Source: RQOF01 sp964461135 (GTDB lineage: Bacteria; Calditrichota; Calditrichia; RBG-13-44-9). From it: DNA of 56,796 nt. This document shows positions 15,131-23,699 of the stretch, piece after piece; position 1 is the stretch's first letter, and each line of letters starts with the position of its first letter. The stretch covers positions 1-56,796 of the forward strand of contig CAYWTB010000021.1 of NCBI GenBank assembly GCA_964461135.1, given 5' to 3'. Below the pieces are notes generated by a model. It had not been told where the DNA came from, did not search any database, and saw only the letters and a program-made list of their open reading frames with translations. The position numbers and the translations under genes were made by a program.

Positions 15131-16430
15131 AAAATAAGAACCCGTAGGCCAGTCCACTGACGGTGGCCATGATGATGACCAGGGAAACAAAGACCACCGT
15201 TTTTTGCGTACCAATCACACTACGAATGACCAGCATATTTGGCAAACTTAAAGCCGGGCCTGCCAACAGAAGCGCCAGCGCCGGTCCCTTTCCCATGCCG
15301 CTGGCAATCAAACCCTGCAGGATGGGCACTTCGGTGAGCGTGGCAAAATACATAAACGCCCCCACCACCGAAGCAAACAAATTGGAAAAGACCGAGTTAC
15401 CACCTACCAGCGTTGCAATCCATTGATTGGGAATGATGCCATGGCCACCCTTCGGAGAGCCGAGCAGAAAACCAGCCACTAAAACTCCGGCTGCCAATAA
15501 GGGCAGAATCTGTTTGGTAAATCCCCAGGTGGAACCCATCCATTCCCGGGGTTCTCCAGGCGTAAGAGACAATAATATGCTTAAAACAGTAACAGCGGCA
15601 ATAAATGGAAACAGAGGATTGTTTTTAAAAATTACTCCCGATATAACTACCGGTACAGCAGAAAATATGACCCACATCAATTTAATATGTAATATTTTAA
15701 CCAGAGAGATACCCAGAAGGATTCCGAAAATTGCAACCAGCCACCATTTTGCCGAGTAAATTTCATACCATAAACCCTGACTGCTTGCAGGTTTTCCCCA
15801 GGTGGCAAAGATCAGAATACCAACCAGAACAAAGAAATGAAATGCGGTTTGCCAGAGCGGTCTACCATCATTTTCACCGGGGATGGCTAATTCGCTTTCT
15901 GCCTTTTCCCGCTCTTCCTGTCGGTAAATAAAATGCATAATCAGACCGATAATGACGCTGAATGACACGGCGCCCACTACCCGGGCAATTCCCAATTCCA
16001 TTCCCAGGACACGTGCGGTCAGGATGATGGCCAGAATGTTTATAGCGGGCCCGGAATAGAGAAATGCAATAGCCGGACCCAAACCGGCGCCCCGTTTATG
16101 GATACCGGCAAATAAAGGTAAAACCGTACAGGAACACACGGCCAGAATAGACCCGGATATGGAGGCCACCAGATAAGATAGCCATTTCCTGGCCGACGCA
16201 CCGAAATACTTGATCACCGCTGCCTGGCTGATGAAAACCGCAATGGTTCCGGCAATGAAAAAGGCAGGTACCAGGCAAAGCAATACATGTTTCCTGGCAT
16301 ACCATTGGGCGAGTTGCAAGCCTTCCATAACGGCCCCGGAAAAATGTTTATTCCCCAGAGGCATGTAATACGCCAGCAGAAAAAATCCCAGAATCCATAA
16401 AAGAGGTTTATATTCGTCTTTCCAATTCAT
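15129..16430 (-). CDS. ArsP/DUF318-type permease
   Basis: A 433-residue inner-membrane permease of the ArsP_1 (PF03773, formerly DUF318) family. Two homologous halves each carry the family pattern: VCSCTVLPLFAGIHKRGAGL then AFLYSGPAINILAI in the first, TLTEVPILQGLIASGMGKGP then LLLAGPALSLPNML in the second. Homologues export organoarsenicals or other metals and commonly lie with arsR and small thioredoxins. The Cys-x-Cys in the first half may contact the substrate. It is the second gene of the ars operon after arsR. Its TAG stop overlaps the right arm of the GxxExxY cassette. Confidence 0.85.
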   Translation of the reverse strand: MNWKDEYKPLLWILGFFLLAYYMPLGNKHFSGAVMEGLQLAQWYARKHVLLCLVPAFFIAGTIAVFISQAAVIKYFGASARKWLSYLVASISGSILAVCSCTVLPLFAGIHKRGAGLGPAIAFLYSGPAINILAIILTARVLGMELGIARVVGAVSFSVIIGLIMHFIYRQEEREKAESELAIPGENDGRPLWQTAFHFFVLVGILIFATWGKPASSQGLWYEIYSAKWWLVAIFGILLGISLVKILHIKLMWVIFSAVPVVISGVIFKNNPLFPFIAAVTVLSILLSLTPGEPREWMGSTWGFTKQILPLLAAGVLVAGFLLGSPKGGHGIIPNQWIATLVGGNSVFSNLFASVVGAFMYFATLTEVPILQGLIASGMGKGPALALLLAGPALSLPNMLVIRSVIGTQKTVVFVSLVIIMATVSGLAYGFLF

Positions 16431-16488
16431 ACTTTCTATTTCCCTGTATACCGGTCTAACGGATTTTCTTCACCGTCACCGCAGAACG

Positions 16489-16836
16489 CTAGAGTCCACA
16501 GATAGTATTGCGATCTACCGTTTTGACCTTTTTCTTATCTTCCCTCACCACAGCATCATCCAGTAGCCATTCCCGTAACATGGGCAGTAGTTGCTGTACA
16601 TAATGATTCTCCGTTGAACGGTTAAGCTGATAATTCACCCATTTTCCCTGTTTCGAATCCATTATGAGATCGGCTTCACGCAACAGGGAAAGGTGTTTGG
16701 AGACGGTGGATGTGGCCAACTGCAACACTTCGGTGATTTCGCAAACACACAAAGGCCGGAGTTCCAGCATTTTTAGGATGCGCAGCCGGTTTGAATCCGA
16801 CAATGCCTTAAAAATTTTTATTAACGGTCTCACCAT
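16489..16836 (-). CDS. arsR: ArsR-family arsenic-responsive repressor
   Basis: A 115-residue winged-helix repressor heading the minus-strand ars operon. LRPLCVCEITEVL carries the As(III)-binding C-x-C at the start of the recognition region, followed by the helix-turn-helix LATSTVSKHLSLLREADLI. A charged tail ends with another Cys. The upstream perfect dyad at 16847-16868 is its probable operator. It differs clearly from the ArsR at 7587-7907, so the island has two independently regulated arsenic units plus the CadC-like sensor. Confidence 0.92.
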   Translation of the reverse strand: MVRPLIKIFKALSDSNRLRILKMLELRPLCVCEITEVLQLATSTVSKHLSLLREADLIMDSKQGKWVNYQLNRSTENHYVQQLLPMLREWLLDDAVVREDKKKVKTVDRNTICGL

Positions 16837-16842
16837 TAGAAT

Positions 16843-16872
16843 TAATCATTTCGTTAATTGGCGAAATGTAAA
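16843..16872 (-). promoter_or_regulatory. ars operon promoter with operator in spacer
   Basis: On the minus strand, TTTACA (16872-16867) and TGATTA (16848-16843) are 18 bp apart. The perfect inverted repeat CATTTCG-(8)-CGAAATG (16847-16868) occupies the spacer, so bound ArsR would block RNA polymerase. It is 11 bp upstream of the arsR ATG. Confidence 0.55.
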
Positions 16873-16928
16873 AAAGTTTCACCTTTCCTGCAATTATAAT
16901 TTATTTTTTTCTACCTCTGTCTAACCAT

Positions 16929-16945
16929 TTGTAACTTTATTACAA
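16929..16945 (+). promoter_or_regulatory. Dyad upstream of DUF302 gene
   Basis: TTGTAA-CTTTA-TTACAA is a perfect 6-5-6 inverted repeat 50 bp before the DUF302 start. It may bind a regulator of that gene; the protein is not identifiable from sequence. Confidence 0.35.
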
Positions 16946-16995
16946 CTTGATCATTTATATATTAGATTTAAAATATAAAAGTAAAGGAGACACCA

Positions 16996-17391
16996 TTGGA
17001 AACGACAGCTTACGGATTCAGCCGGACAACGAATATGTCTTATGAAGAAGCCATGGAAAAAGTTACCGAAGAACTGAAAAAGGAAGGTTTCGGTGTCCTG
17101 ACCGAAATTGATGTGAAAGCAACTTTAAAGAAAAAACTGGATGTGGATTTTAAAAAGTATAAAATCCTGGGAGCTTGTAATCCGCCTTATGCCTACAAAG
17201 CGCTGCAGCATGAGGAACAGATCGGATTGATGCTGCCGTGCAATGTTATCGTTTATGAAAAGGATAGTGGTGAAACGGTGGTAGCAGCCATCGATCCCAT
17301 TGCATCCATGCAGGCAGTGCAAAATGCCGAATTGGGCCAGATTGCTGCGGAAATCCGGCAGAAATTGAAAAATGTGATTGAAAAAATTTAA
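16996..17391 (+). CDS. DUF302-domain protein
   Basis: A 131-residue cytoplasmic protein of the DUF302 family. Typical features are the repeated alpha/beta halves, YEEAMEKVTEELKKEGFGVL near the N-terminus, KILGACNPPYAYKAL with the conserved Cys-Asn-Pro, and LPCNVIVYE. The initiation codon is TTG at 16996, five bases after AAAGGAGA; no ATG lies in the right place. DUF302 proteins are commonly near oxyanion, metal and sulfur stress genes but have no settled function. It diverges from the ars operon, with about 160 bp between them. Confidence 0.85.
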   Translation: METTAYGFSRTTNMSYEEAMEKVTEELKKEGFGVLTEIDVKATLKKKLDVDFKKYKILGACNPPYAYKALQHEEQIGLMLPCNVIVYEKDSGETVVAAIDPIASMQAVQNAELGQIAAEIRQKLKNVIEKI

Positions 17392-17581
17392 TGAAAACCC
17401 GAACATATATCAGAATATTAAAATTGTGCAATCCGGTCCTGTTTTATCTTCCCACCGTGAAAATGGCATATTGATTTTATTTTTGCCTTTATACACAGAA
17501 GTTTCATTTAAGCAGAGCCTTTTCACCTTCTTTTATTCTGCATAAATCTGTAAGTCACCTCCATAATCCGGCAGAAAACTA

Positions 17582-17609
17582 TTGCATTTTAAAAAATCTC
17601 CCCTAAATT
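17582..17609 (+). promoter_or_regulatory. Candidate promoter of ComEA-like gene
   Basis: TTGCAT (17582-17587), a 16-bp spacer and TAAATT (17604-17609), with TTATAA overlapping at 17608-17613, lie 44 bp before the ComEA-like ATG. The 260-bp gap downstream of DUF302 holds no gene. Confidence 0.4.
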
Positions 17610-17652
17610 ATAAACGAATCCCTTAAACTCAGACTATCAAATTGCGGGTGTG

Positions 17653-18090
17653 ATGAATCTTACCAGGGCACAATTGCGTGGTTTGTGGTTTATAGTGTTG
17701 GTGTGTGCTGCAGCTGTGGCTGGACATTATGTAAAAGTTCTGTTTTTTCCTCCTGCCGCCTACGATTTTTCCAGTCTTGAAAAAGTATTTATTCAAAAAA
17801 GAGATAGCCTCAGATCTCTGGATAAAAATATTGATGCTGATAATATAAATTTAAAGGAAATAGATACCGCGGAAACCGTTCTCAGCTGGCAGAAATTTCC
17901 GGTGAATATTAACACCGCCGGTTTGAAGGAGCTTCAGTATCTTCCCAGGATAGGACCCGCCATGGCAAATAGAATTATGGCTTACCGGGAACAAAACGGG
18001 TCCTTCAAAATCAGGGAAGATATCATGAAAGTTAAAGGAATTGGTAAAAAGACCTTTGAAAATCTCAAGGATCTGATAGTCACAGATTAA
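17653..18090 (+). CDS. ComEA-like helix-hairpin-helix protein with membrane anchor
   Basis: A 145-residue protein with an N-terminal hydrophobic segment (about residues 9-30, GLWFIVLVCAAAVAG) and a C-terminal double HhH domain: VNINTAGLKELQYLPRIGPAMANRIMAYREQ then FKIREDIMKVKGIGKKTFENL. That is the ComEA layout, a membrane-anchored DNA-binding protein of uptake systems, but small HhH proteins of this kind also occur without competence. The start is ATG 17653; a GTG directly precedes it. DprA, which loads RecA on incoming DNA, is encoded 4 kb away. Competence is a reasonable but unproved role. Confidence 0.75.
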   Translation: MNLTRAQLRGLWFIVLVCAAAVAGHYVKVLFFPPAAYDFSSLEKVFIQKRDSLRSLDKNIDADNINLKEIDTAETVLSWQKFPVNINTAGLKELQYLPRIGPAMANRIMAYREQNGSFKIREDIMKVKGIGKKTFENLKDLIVTD

Positions 18091-18416
18091 ATGTGACGGT
18101 TAATTTACTACTAACATGCTCGGTAATTCATCTCCCTGCAGTTCCCGGAAAGTTGTTATATTTTAAAAAGAATGGAGAGATATCACAGAGGACCAGGCTA
18201 CCGGGAGCCGCCAGGCCGGTTGTCATTAATACCGGCAATTTATAACAATCCTCTTGGAGTCTTTGGCTGGTTTATATCTTCTTAATCATGATTATGTTTT
18301 TCCTTAAAACAGGGGATCGAATGCCACACTTGTCACCCGGAAACCCGGCAAAATGCTTCTATGATACCGGGGTATGTACAGGTTATTCAACCAAATAATC
18401 ATTCTCCTCAATCAGA
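18091..18416. other. Intergenic region between convergent genes, with a three-stem fold
   Basis: No gene supported. At 18187-18254 AGAGGA pairs with TCCTCT and encloses hairpins GGCT-ACCGGG-AGCC (18197-18210) and GCCGGT-(10)-ACCGGC (18214-18235). This could be the shared 3' end of the two convergent transcripts or a small RNA. A TTGTTATATTTT motif at 18152-18163 could start a transcript through it. Confidence 0.4.
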
Positions 18417-19829
18417 TCAGCCGGTCTGCAAAATATACTTTTCCCCGGCCTTAACAATGGTGGATTTATATTCTTTTTCGGTCAGGAGTTTCTGAAGGTT
18501 TGCCTGGGCTTCCTTCTCCCCATGGACCAGGAATATCTGTTTTAATTTCTGAAAGTTCAGCCGGGAGATATACTTAAGAATATCATTGTAGTCAGCGTGC
18601 GCGCTGAAAGTATTCAGCACTCTGACCTCAGCCTTCAGCTTGTAAAATTCGCCAAAAATTTTGACTTCCGGCTGTTTTTCCTGAATTCTCCTACCCAGAG
18701 TATTTTCCGCCATATATCCCACAATCAGAACGGTATTTCTGGGGTCCTGGATGTTATGCAGAAGATGGTGCAGTATCCGGCCGGCTTCACACATACCGGA
18801 GGCGGAAATAATAACAGCGGGTTCTTCCAAAGCGTTCAATTCCTTGCTTTCTTCCTGTCCGGTGATATAGCGAAGTTCATTGAAACCAAAGGGATTCTTA
18901 TGATGTGCCAGGAAAGCCTTACGGGTTTCTTCATCATAGCATTCCTGATGTACTCGGAAAATGGAGGTGGCATTGGTGGCCATGGGACTGTCCACATACA
19001 CTGGTACGCGGGGAATTCGTTGCTGATCTGACAGGATATGGAGATAGTAGACCAGTTCCTGGGTGCGTTCCAGGGCAAATGCCGGAATGATGATTTTCCC
19101 GCCCCGCTCCACGGTGCGGTTGACCACATCGGTGAGCTGGTCCAGCACCAGTTCAATGGGATCGTGAAGCCTGTCCCCGTATGTACTTTCCATGATAAGA
19201 TAATCCACATCCGGGATAGTTTCGGGATCCCGTAAAATGGGAAGGTTTTCCCGGCCAAGATCCCCGCTGAACCCAATTTTCAATTTCTGCCCGTTGTGCT
19301 CAATATCCACAACAGCGAGGGCGGACCCCAGAATATGGCCGGCATCGTAAAATGTTACCCGGATTCCGTCAGCCACTGGAAATGGCCGATGATAGGAAAC
19401 CGTTACAAAGTAATCAAGGCTGTAAACCACATCTTCCTCAGTATACAACGGTTCCTTATCAAAAACTTCGTTTTTCTTGTGGGCTTTTTTCATCAAATAT
19501 TCAAAATCTTTGGTCTGGATATTGGCAGAATCCATCATGATGAGACTGGCCAGATCCCGGCTGGCCGGGGTGGTATAAATGTTTCCATTGAATCCCTTGG
19601 CGGGCAGCAGGGGCACCAACCCACAGTGATCAAAATGGGAGTGGGTTAAAATGAGGCTGGTGATGGTTCCTGCCTGGAAGGGCCATTCCCTGTTTTTTGC
19701 ATCTGCTTCCGCTCGTTTTCCCTGAAAAGCACCACAGTCTATCATTAAAATTTTGTCTTTAAACTGTAAAAAGTGTTTGGATCCGGTTACTTCCTGCGCC
19801 GCTCCCCATGAATATAATTCCGCCTGCAT
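18417..19829 (-). CDS. Beta-CASP metallo-beta-lactamase-fold RNA nuclease
   Basis: A 470-residue hydrolase of the bacterial CPSF73-like/beta-CASP group. The zinc site is THSHFDHCG (H63, H65, D67, H68), with later ligands in YDAGHILGSA and GFSGDLG. The CASP insert has MESTYGDRLH and PAFALERTQELVYYL, and the final motifs are SASGMCEAGRI and NTFSAHADYNDIL. Known relatives cleave RNA or act as exonucleases on it; the physiological target is not known. It is a stand-alone minus-strand gene, 89 bp from the YkvA gene on the same strand. Confidence 0.9.
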   Translation of the reverse strand: MQAELYSWGAAQEVTGSKHFLQFKDKILMIDCGAFQGKRAEADAKNREWPFQAGTITSLILTHSHFDHCGLVPLLPAKGFNGNIYTTPASRDLASLIMMDSANIQTKDFEYLMKKAHKKNEVFDKEPLYTEEDVVYSLDYFVTVSYHRPFPVADGIRVTFYDAGHILGSALAVVDIEHNGQKLKIGFSGDLGRENLPILRDPETIPDVDYLIMESTYGDRLHDPIELVLDQLTDVVNRTVERGGKIIIPAFALERTQELVYYLHILSDQQRIPRVPVYVDSPMATNATSIFRVHQECYDEETRKAFLAHHKNPFGFNELRYITGQEESKELNALEEPAVIISASGMCEAGRILHHLLHNIQDPRNTVLIVGYMAENTLGRRIQEKQPEVKIFGEFYKLKAEVRVLNTFSAHADYNDILKYISRLNFQKLKQIFLVHGEKEAQANLQKLLTEKEYKSTIVKAGEKYILQTG

Positions 19830-19918
19830 GTCATCTCCTGCCTGCTCGTTTATTATAAAACTGTTTGCAAATTCCGAAATTGATGTTTGTGTAACAATTC
19901 AGGAAGATAATGAAGTGA

Positions 19919-20359
19919 CTACTTTAGTTTTCCCGTGATTTTTTTCAACACACCACTTCGCAGCATTTTATCTGCATTCAGCAGGATGGTCTTGACCAGA
20001 TTTAAAATATCACGGTCTCCCGCCCAGTTTCTGGAAACAATCTGTGGATTTACATTATTGATGATGTCATTAAGAACATAAGCGGTAATGACAATATCAT
20101 CAAGGTATCCTACCGGTCCCAGAATCGCTTCGGGTAGAATATCCAAGGGTGAAATAAAATAAGAAATTGCTGCCGCCAGTTTCATTTTTTTAGAAGACGG
20201 CATCTCCTTATCCAGCATCAGTTTACAGAGAAGATGAAATAAGTCCGGGGCCAGAAGGATAAATTCAGCCCAGCGATGCCCGTTTTGGGATTTTTTCCCC
20301 ATCCACTCTTTTATCTGCTGGCGCAGTTTCTGGTAAAAATCTATCTCCCGGGTATTCAT
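19919..20359 (-). CDS. YkvA-like DUF1232 protein
   Basis: A 146-residue protein with the DUF1232/YkvA core: MKLAAAISYFISPLDILPEAILGPVGYLDDIVITAYVLN. The Pro-Leu-Asp-hydrophobic-Pro motif between two hydrophobic helices is diagnostic. It probably associates with the membrane; function is unknown. It lies upstream of the beta-CASP nuclease on the same strand and may be co-transcribed. The 330 bp between it and the divergent obg gene are AT-rich without a gene. Confidence 0.82.
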   Translation of the reverse strand: MNTREIDFYQKLRQQIKEWMGKKSQNGHRWAEFILLAPDLFHLLCKLMLDKEMPSSKKMKLAAAISYFISPLDILPEAILGPVGYLDDIVITAYVLNDIINNVNPQIVSRNWAGDRDILNLVKTILLNADKMLRSGVLKKITGKLK

Positions 20360-20690
20360 GGCAATAAAATATTATCCTGGTATTATTCTTTATTCCTTAA
20401 TATTATAATCATCCGTTTCTGTTTCAACAATTATTAATTTATATGATTATTACCTTTAATCCGAAAAAATGGGTTCTAAATCATTGATTTTTAATAAATA
20501 TTGTATGATAATAAAATGACAGCCTGCTCAGTTTCGGAGCTAAAACAATAATCATATTAATTTATGTTTTAACAGGTTCTATGAAATATGTGCAATTCGA
20601 TTATATTTCCGATGTTATTTTGCTTGATTCTGGCCTTGCTCATATTTAAAATTTCAAACGGATATCTTTTAAAAAATTAACCGAAAAAGT
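20360..20690. other. Intergenic divergent promoter region of ykvA-like and obg
   Basis: AT-rich DNA without a supported gene. On the plus strand TTGCTCATATTTAAA (20636-20650) looks like an extended -10 for obg and resembles the sites before purF and carA. No clear -35 accompanies it. Confidence 0.45.
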
Positions 20691-21710
20691 ATGTTCATAG
20701 ATTATGCTAAAATATTTGTAAAAGGTGGTCAGGGAGGAAGCGGTGCCTGTAGTTTCCGACGGGAAAAGCATGTGGCCAAGGGAGGTCCCAACGGCGGTGA
20801 TGGTGGAAGGGGTGGGAGTATTATCCTGGAAGTTGATCCGCACCTTCATACCCTGATCGATTTCAAATACAGGAAGCATTATGTGGCTCGTCACGGTCAG
20901 CACGGCATGGGAAAAAACCGGCAGGGCCGTGATGCGGATGATATAGTTGTTCGGGTTCCCTCCGGCACGGTGGTAAAGGATGGGGAATCCGGGGGCTTTA
21001 TCATTGATCTGGTAAAACCCGGCGAACGCTATATTGCTGCGAAAGGTGGAAAAGGCGGGAGGGGAAATGCCCGCTTTGTTACTCCCACACATCAGGCGCC
21101 CAGGGAGTGGGAGGTGGGAGATGGGGGAGAAGAGCGCTGGCTGATCCTGGAACTCAAATTACTGGCCGATGTGGGACTGGTGGGGAAGCCCAATGCCGGA
21201 AAATCCACTCTTCTGGCTGCACTCTCGGCAGCCCGGCCCAAAATTGCGGACTATCCTTTTACCACCCTTCAACCCAATCTGGGTATCGTAAAAGTGGATG
21301 AATATAAGAGTTTTGTAATGGCTGACATTCCCGGACTTATCCAGGGAGCCCATGAAGGAAAAGGACTGGGACTTCAGTTTCTGCGCCACATTGAACGCAC
21401 CCGGATGATCTGCTATCTTATTGATCCCATGGATGATAATCCCCGGCAGACGTTAAAGACCCTCTCATCCGAATTAGGTGAATACAGTGAGGAACTCACC
21501 CGTAAGCGGTACATGGTTGTGTTGACCAAGAAAGATGCCTGGACGGAGGAAATCAGTAAAAATATCCCGGTTTTCAGCAAAATAAAAGTGCTGGAAATTT
21601 CTGCCATTGAAGGGACAGGATTAGCAGATTTAAAGTGGACAATTTGGAAAAACCTCGAGGAGTTAACCGAGGAGGAGAATTTATCTGAGGAGAATAATGG
21701 GGAGGACTGA
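20691..21710 (+). CDS. obg: GTPase Obg/CgtA
   Basis: A 339-residue ribosome-associated GTPase needed for 50S assembly and stress signalling. The N-terminal Obg fold is glycine-rich (FVKGGQGGSGACSFRREKHV, GGNAR-type loops), followed by a G domain with GLVGKPNAGKSTLL, the switch ADYPFTT, DIPGLIQGAHEGKGLG and TKKDAW as G4. There is no C-terminal extension beyond the G domain. The TGA stop shares its A with the dprA ATG, so the two are translationally coupled. Confidence 0.96.
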   Translation: MFIDYAKIFVKGGQGGSGACSFRREKHVAKGGPNGGDGGRGGSIILEVDPHLHTLIDFKYRKHYVARHGQHGMGKNRQGRDADDIVVRVPSGTVVKDGESGGFIIDLVKPGERYIAAKGGKGGRGNARFVTPTHQAPREWEVGDGGEERWLILELKLLADVGLVGKPNAGKSTLLAALSAARPKIADYPFTTLQPNLGIVKVDEYKSFVMADIPGLIQGAHEGKGLGLQFLRHIERTRMICYLIDPMDDNPRQTLKTLSSELGEYSEELTRKRYMVVLTKKDAWTEEISKNIPVFSKIKVLEISAIEGTGLADLKWTIWKNLEELTEEENLSEENNGED

Positions 21711-22807
21711 TGAGAAATGAAGCACCCTCTGTCTTTGATTTACTTTATCTTCTGACAATTCCCAGCATTGGCCCGGGCCGCATACGCCGCCTGTTGCAGG
21801 TTTTTGAAAGCGTCAGTGAAATCCGTAAGTCGCCGGTACAGAAACTGGTGCGGGTGGAGGGAATTGATTTTAAACTGGCGGAACTGCTTAAAAAAGGGGG
21901 CGACGAAAAAGCTGTAGAACAGCAAGTATCTCTGATAGAAAAGCATTCCGTTCAGTATGTTATGGTCTGGGACAGTTTTTATCCACCTCTTCTGAAGCGC
22001 ATTTCAGATCCACCCGTCATTCTGTTTTACCGGGGTTCTTTCAAAGACCAGCATAACCGGTCCATCGCGGTAGTGGGCACCCGCTCACCTTCCAGTTATG
22101 GCAAGGTGGTTTCTGCTGATATTGTGCGGCAACTGGTCGCACAGGGTATTACCATTGTGAGCGGTATGGCCAGGGGAATTGATTCCATTGCCCATCATAC
22201 GGCTATCCAGAGCGGCGGAGAAACCCTGGCGGTTCTGGGATGTGGTATCGACTGCTGTTATCCTCCCGAGAATAGGCGCCTTTTCGAGGAGATTACCCGG
22301 CACGGAGTGGTTATGTCAGAATATTTTATGGGTACGGGTCCGGACGCCATAAATTTTCCCAGGCGAAACAGGATTATTACCGGACTTTCCCTGGGAACTT
22401 TGGTGGTTGAAGCGGGAGATCGCAGTGGGGCCATAATCAGTGCACTGTTTGCGCTGAATCAGAACAGGGAGGTTTTTGCAATTCCCGGGAATATAAATAA
22501 TCCCCGGAGCCAGGGAAGTAACCGGTTGATAAAACAGGGAGCGAAACTGGTGCAGAATGTGGACGATATTCTGGAAGAAATTGGTGATTTCAGAGGGCTT
22601 TCAAATCCGGGGCCGAAACCAATTCCCGAAAACCTGGGACCACTGGAAAAAAATATTCTGGAAAATTTGTCGGCAGATCCTAAACATATTGACCGGCTGG
22701 TTATGGAATTGAAAGAATCTCCATCCACTATTTTATCAGGTCTTCTAATGTTGGAATTGCTGGGTTTGGTACAGCAGCTGGCAGGAAAAATGTTTATACG
22801 TCTGTAG
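21710..22807 (+). CDS. dprA: DNA-processing protein DprA
   Basis: A 365-residue single-strand DNA-binding protein that loads RecA on incoming DNA. An N-terminal helix-hairpin-helix (IPSIGPGRIRRLL) precedes the Rossmann-like domain with SIAVVGTRSPSSYG, VSGMARGIDSIAHHTAI, GGETLAVLGCGIDCCYPPEN, FPRRNRIITGLS and EVFAIPGNINNPRSQGSN, and a C-terminal winged-helix (DML1-like) ends the protein. Its ATG overlaps the obg stop by one base and the VTT gene follows 19 bp later, so a three-gene operon is likely. DprA occurs widely in non-competent species too. Confidence 0.95.
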   Translation: MRNEAPSVFDLLYLLTIPSIGPGRIRRLLQVFESVSEIRKSPVQKLVRVEGIDFKLAELLKKGGDEKAVEQQVSLIEKHSVQYVMVWDSFYPPLLKRISDPPVILFYRGSFKDQHNRSIAVVGTRSPSSYGKVVSADIVRQLVAQGITIVSGMARGIDSIAHHTAIQSGGETLAVLGCGIDCCYPPENRRLFEEITRHGVVMSEYFMGTGPDAINFPRRNRIITGLSLGTLVVEAGDRSGAIISALFALNQNREVFAIPGNINNPRSQGSNRLIKQGAKLVQNVDDILEEIGDFRGLSNPGPKPIPENLGPLEKNILENLSADPKHIDRLVMELKESPSTILSGLLMLELLGLVQQLAGKMFIRL

Positions 22808-22826
22808 AGCCCGAATATAAATTCGG

Positions 22827-23573
22827 ATGGATATGATATGGATGCTATTGACAAGTCATAATTATTTTATTAGCTTAAGATTCATGTTCTCACGTCTGCC
22901 GGGTCGCTGGAAATTTGTTGTTTTATCTCTGCTTATTGCCACAATGTGCGGAGCGGTCCTTTATCGGATCTCACCCCAACATCTGGGCCTGATATTTCTG
23001 TTTTTTTATATCATTCCCTCCAATTCCTTTATTCCTTTTCCCCACGAACCGGCCATCATTTATTATGGAAAGATATTCGGCCCTTTTCTGACTACCCTTA
23101 CCGCTACTATACCCACGGTGATTGCCTGCATCATCGATTACGCGGTTCTGGCGCCGGTCTTTTCCAGAACGCGACTCTCCCGTATTAAGACCACATCTGT
23201 TTACCTGAAAACAGTTCATTATTTTCATAAAGCTCCGTTTCTGACCAATTTTATCGCAGCGCTTTCACCTTTACCATTTTATCCGGTTCGCATTCTTTCA
23301 GTAGCCAGTAATTATCCGCTCTGGAAATATACCCTGTCGGTTGTTACCGGCCGCATACCCCGCTATTATTTCCTGGCACTATTCGGGGCAGTCCTTCGAA
23401 TACCCAACTGGATAATTCTGTTGTTTTTCGTATCACTTATCTCCATGCCACTCTATCGCCGATTGACTTCCCGGCGGGCAGAAGCAGAATTGCCGCCGGC
23501 CGAAAGTGATATGGTTCTGGAAAATATTCTGACGGTGGAGGAAGAAAACCCGAAGAATCAATATTTTAAATGA
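22827..23573 (+). CDS. VTT/SNARE-associated (DedA-like) membrane protein
   Basis: A 248-residue membrane protein. FIPFPHEPAIIYYGKIFGPF and, after a basic loop, AALSPLPFYPVRILSVASNY match the two re-entrant halves of the VTT (DedA/TMEM41-type) domain, members of which move lipids across membranes. About five hydrophobic segments are seen. The C-terminal tail is acidic and soluble. The start is uncertain: ATG 22827 or ATG 22884 (MFSRLPGRWK). It lies at the end of obg-dprA. Its exact substrate is unknown. Confidence 0.65.
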   Translation: MDMIWMLLTSHNYFISLRFMFSRLPGRWKFVVLSLLIATMCGAVLYRISPQHLGLIFLFFYIIPSNSFIPFPHEPAIIYYGKIFGPFLTTLTATIPTVIACIIDYAVLAPVFSRTRLSRIKTTSVYLKTVHYFHKAPFLTNFIAALSPLPFYPVRILSVASNYPLWKYTLSVVTGRIPRYYFLALFGAVLRIPNWIILLFFVSLISMPLYRRLTSRRAEAELPPAESDMVLENILTVEEENPKNQYFK

Positions 23574-23627
23574 TTCAAGCGGAAAATATCTCGACATTGA
23601 AGTAAGTTAAAGAGGGAGGAGATTAGC

Positions 23628-23684
23628 ATGGAAAAAAGCGGGCATCCGGTAATATTTTTCAAATCAGGATTTTGGGCATCTTAA
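23628..23684 (+). CDS. Possible 18-residue leader ORF
   Basis: An ATG at 23628 follows the very strong site AGAGGGAGGAG (23611-23621) and opens the peptide MEKSGHPVIFFKSGFWAS before TAA at 23682-23684. The SDR gene starts 15 bp later with its own GGAGGG site. It could be a translated leader or simply the relic of a gene start. No homology is claimed. Confidence 0.35.
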   Translation: MEKSGHPVIFFKSGFWAS

Positions 23685-23699
23685 ATTCGGAGGGTCGAA

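Noticed and set aside
18172..18200. Glycine riboswitch-like GGAGAGA and CAGAGGACC
   Set aside because: The GGCAAA core and tandem aptamers are absent, and no glycine gene lies downstream.
18292..18420. Possible c-type cytochrome fragment (ECHTCHPETRQ) on the plus strand
   Set aside because: There is no start codon, and the frame runs antisense into the beta-CASP gene; one CxxCH motif is expected by chance now and then.
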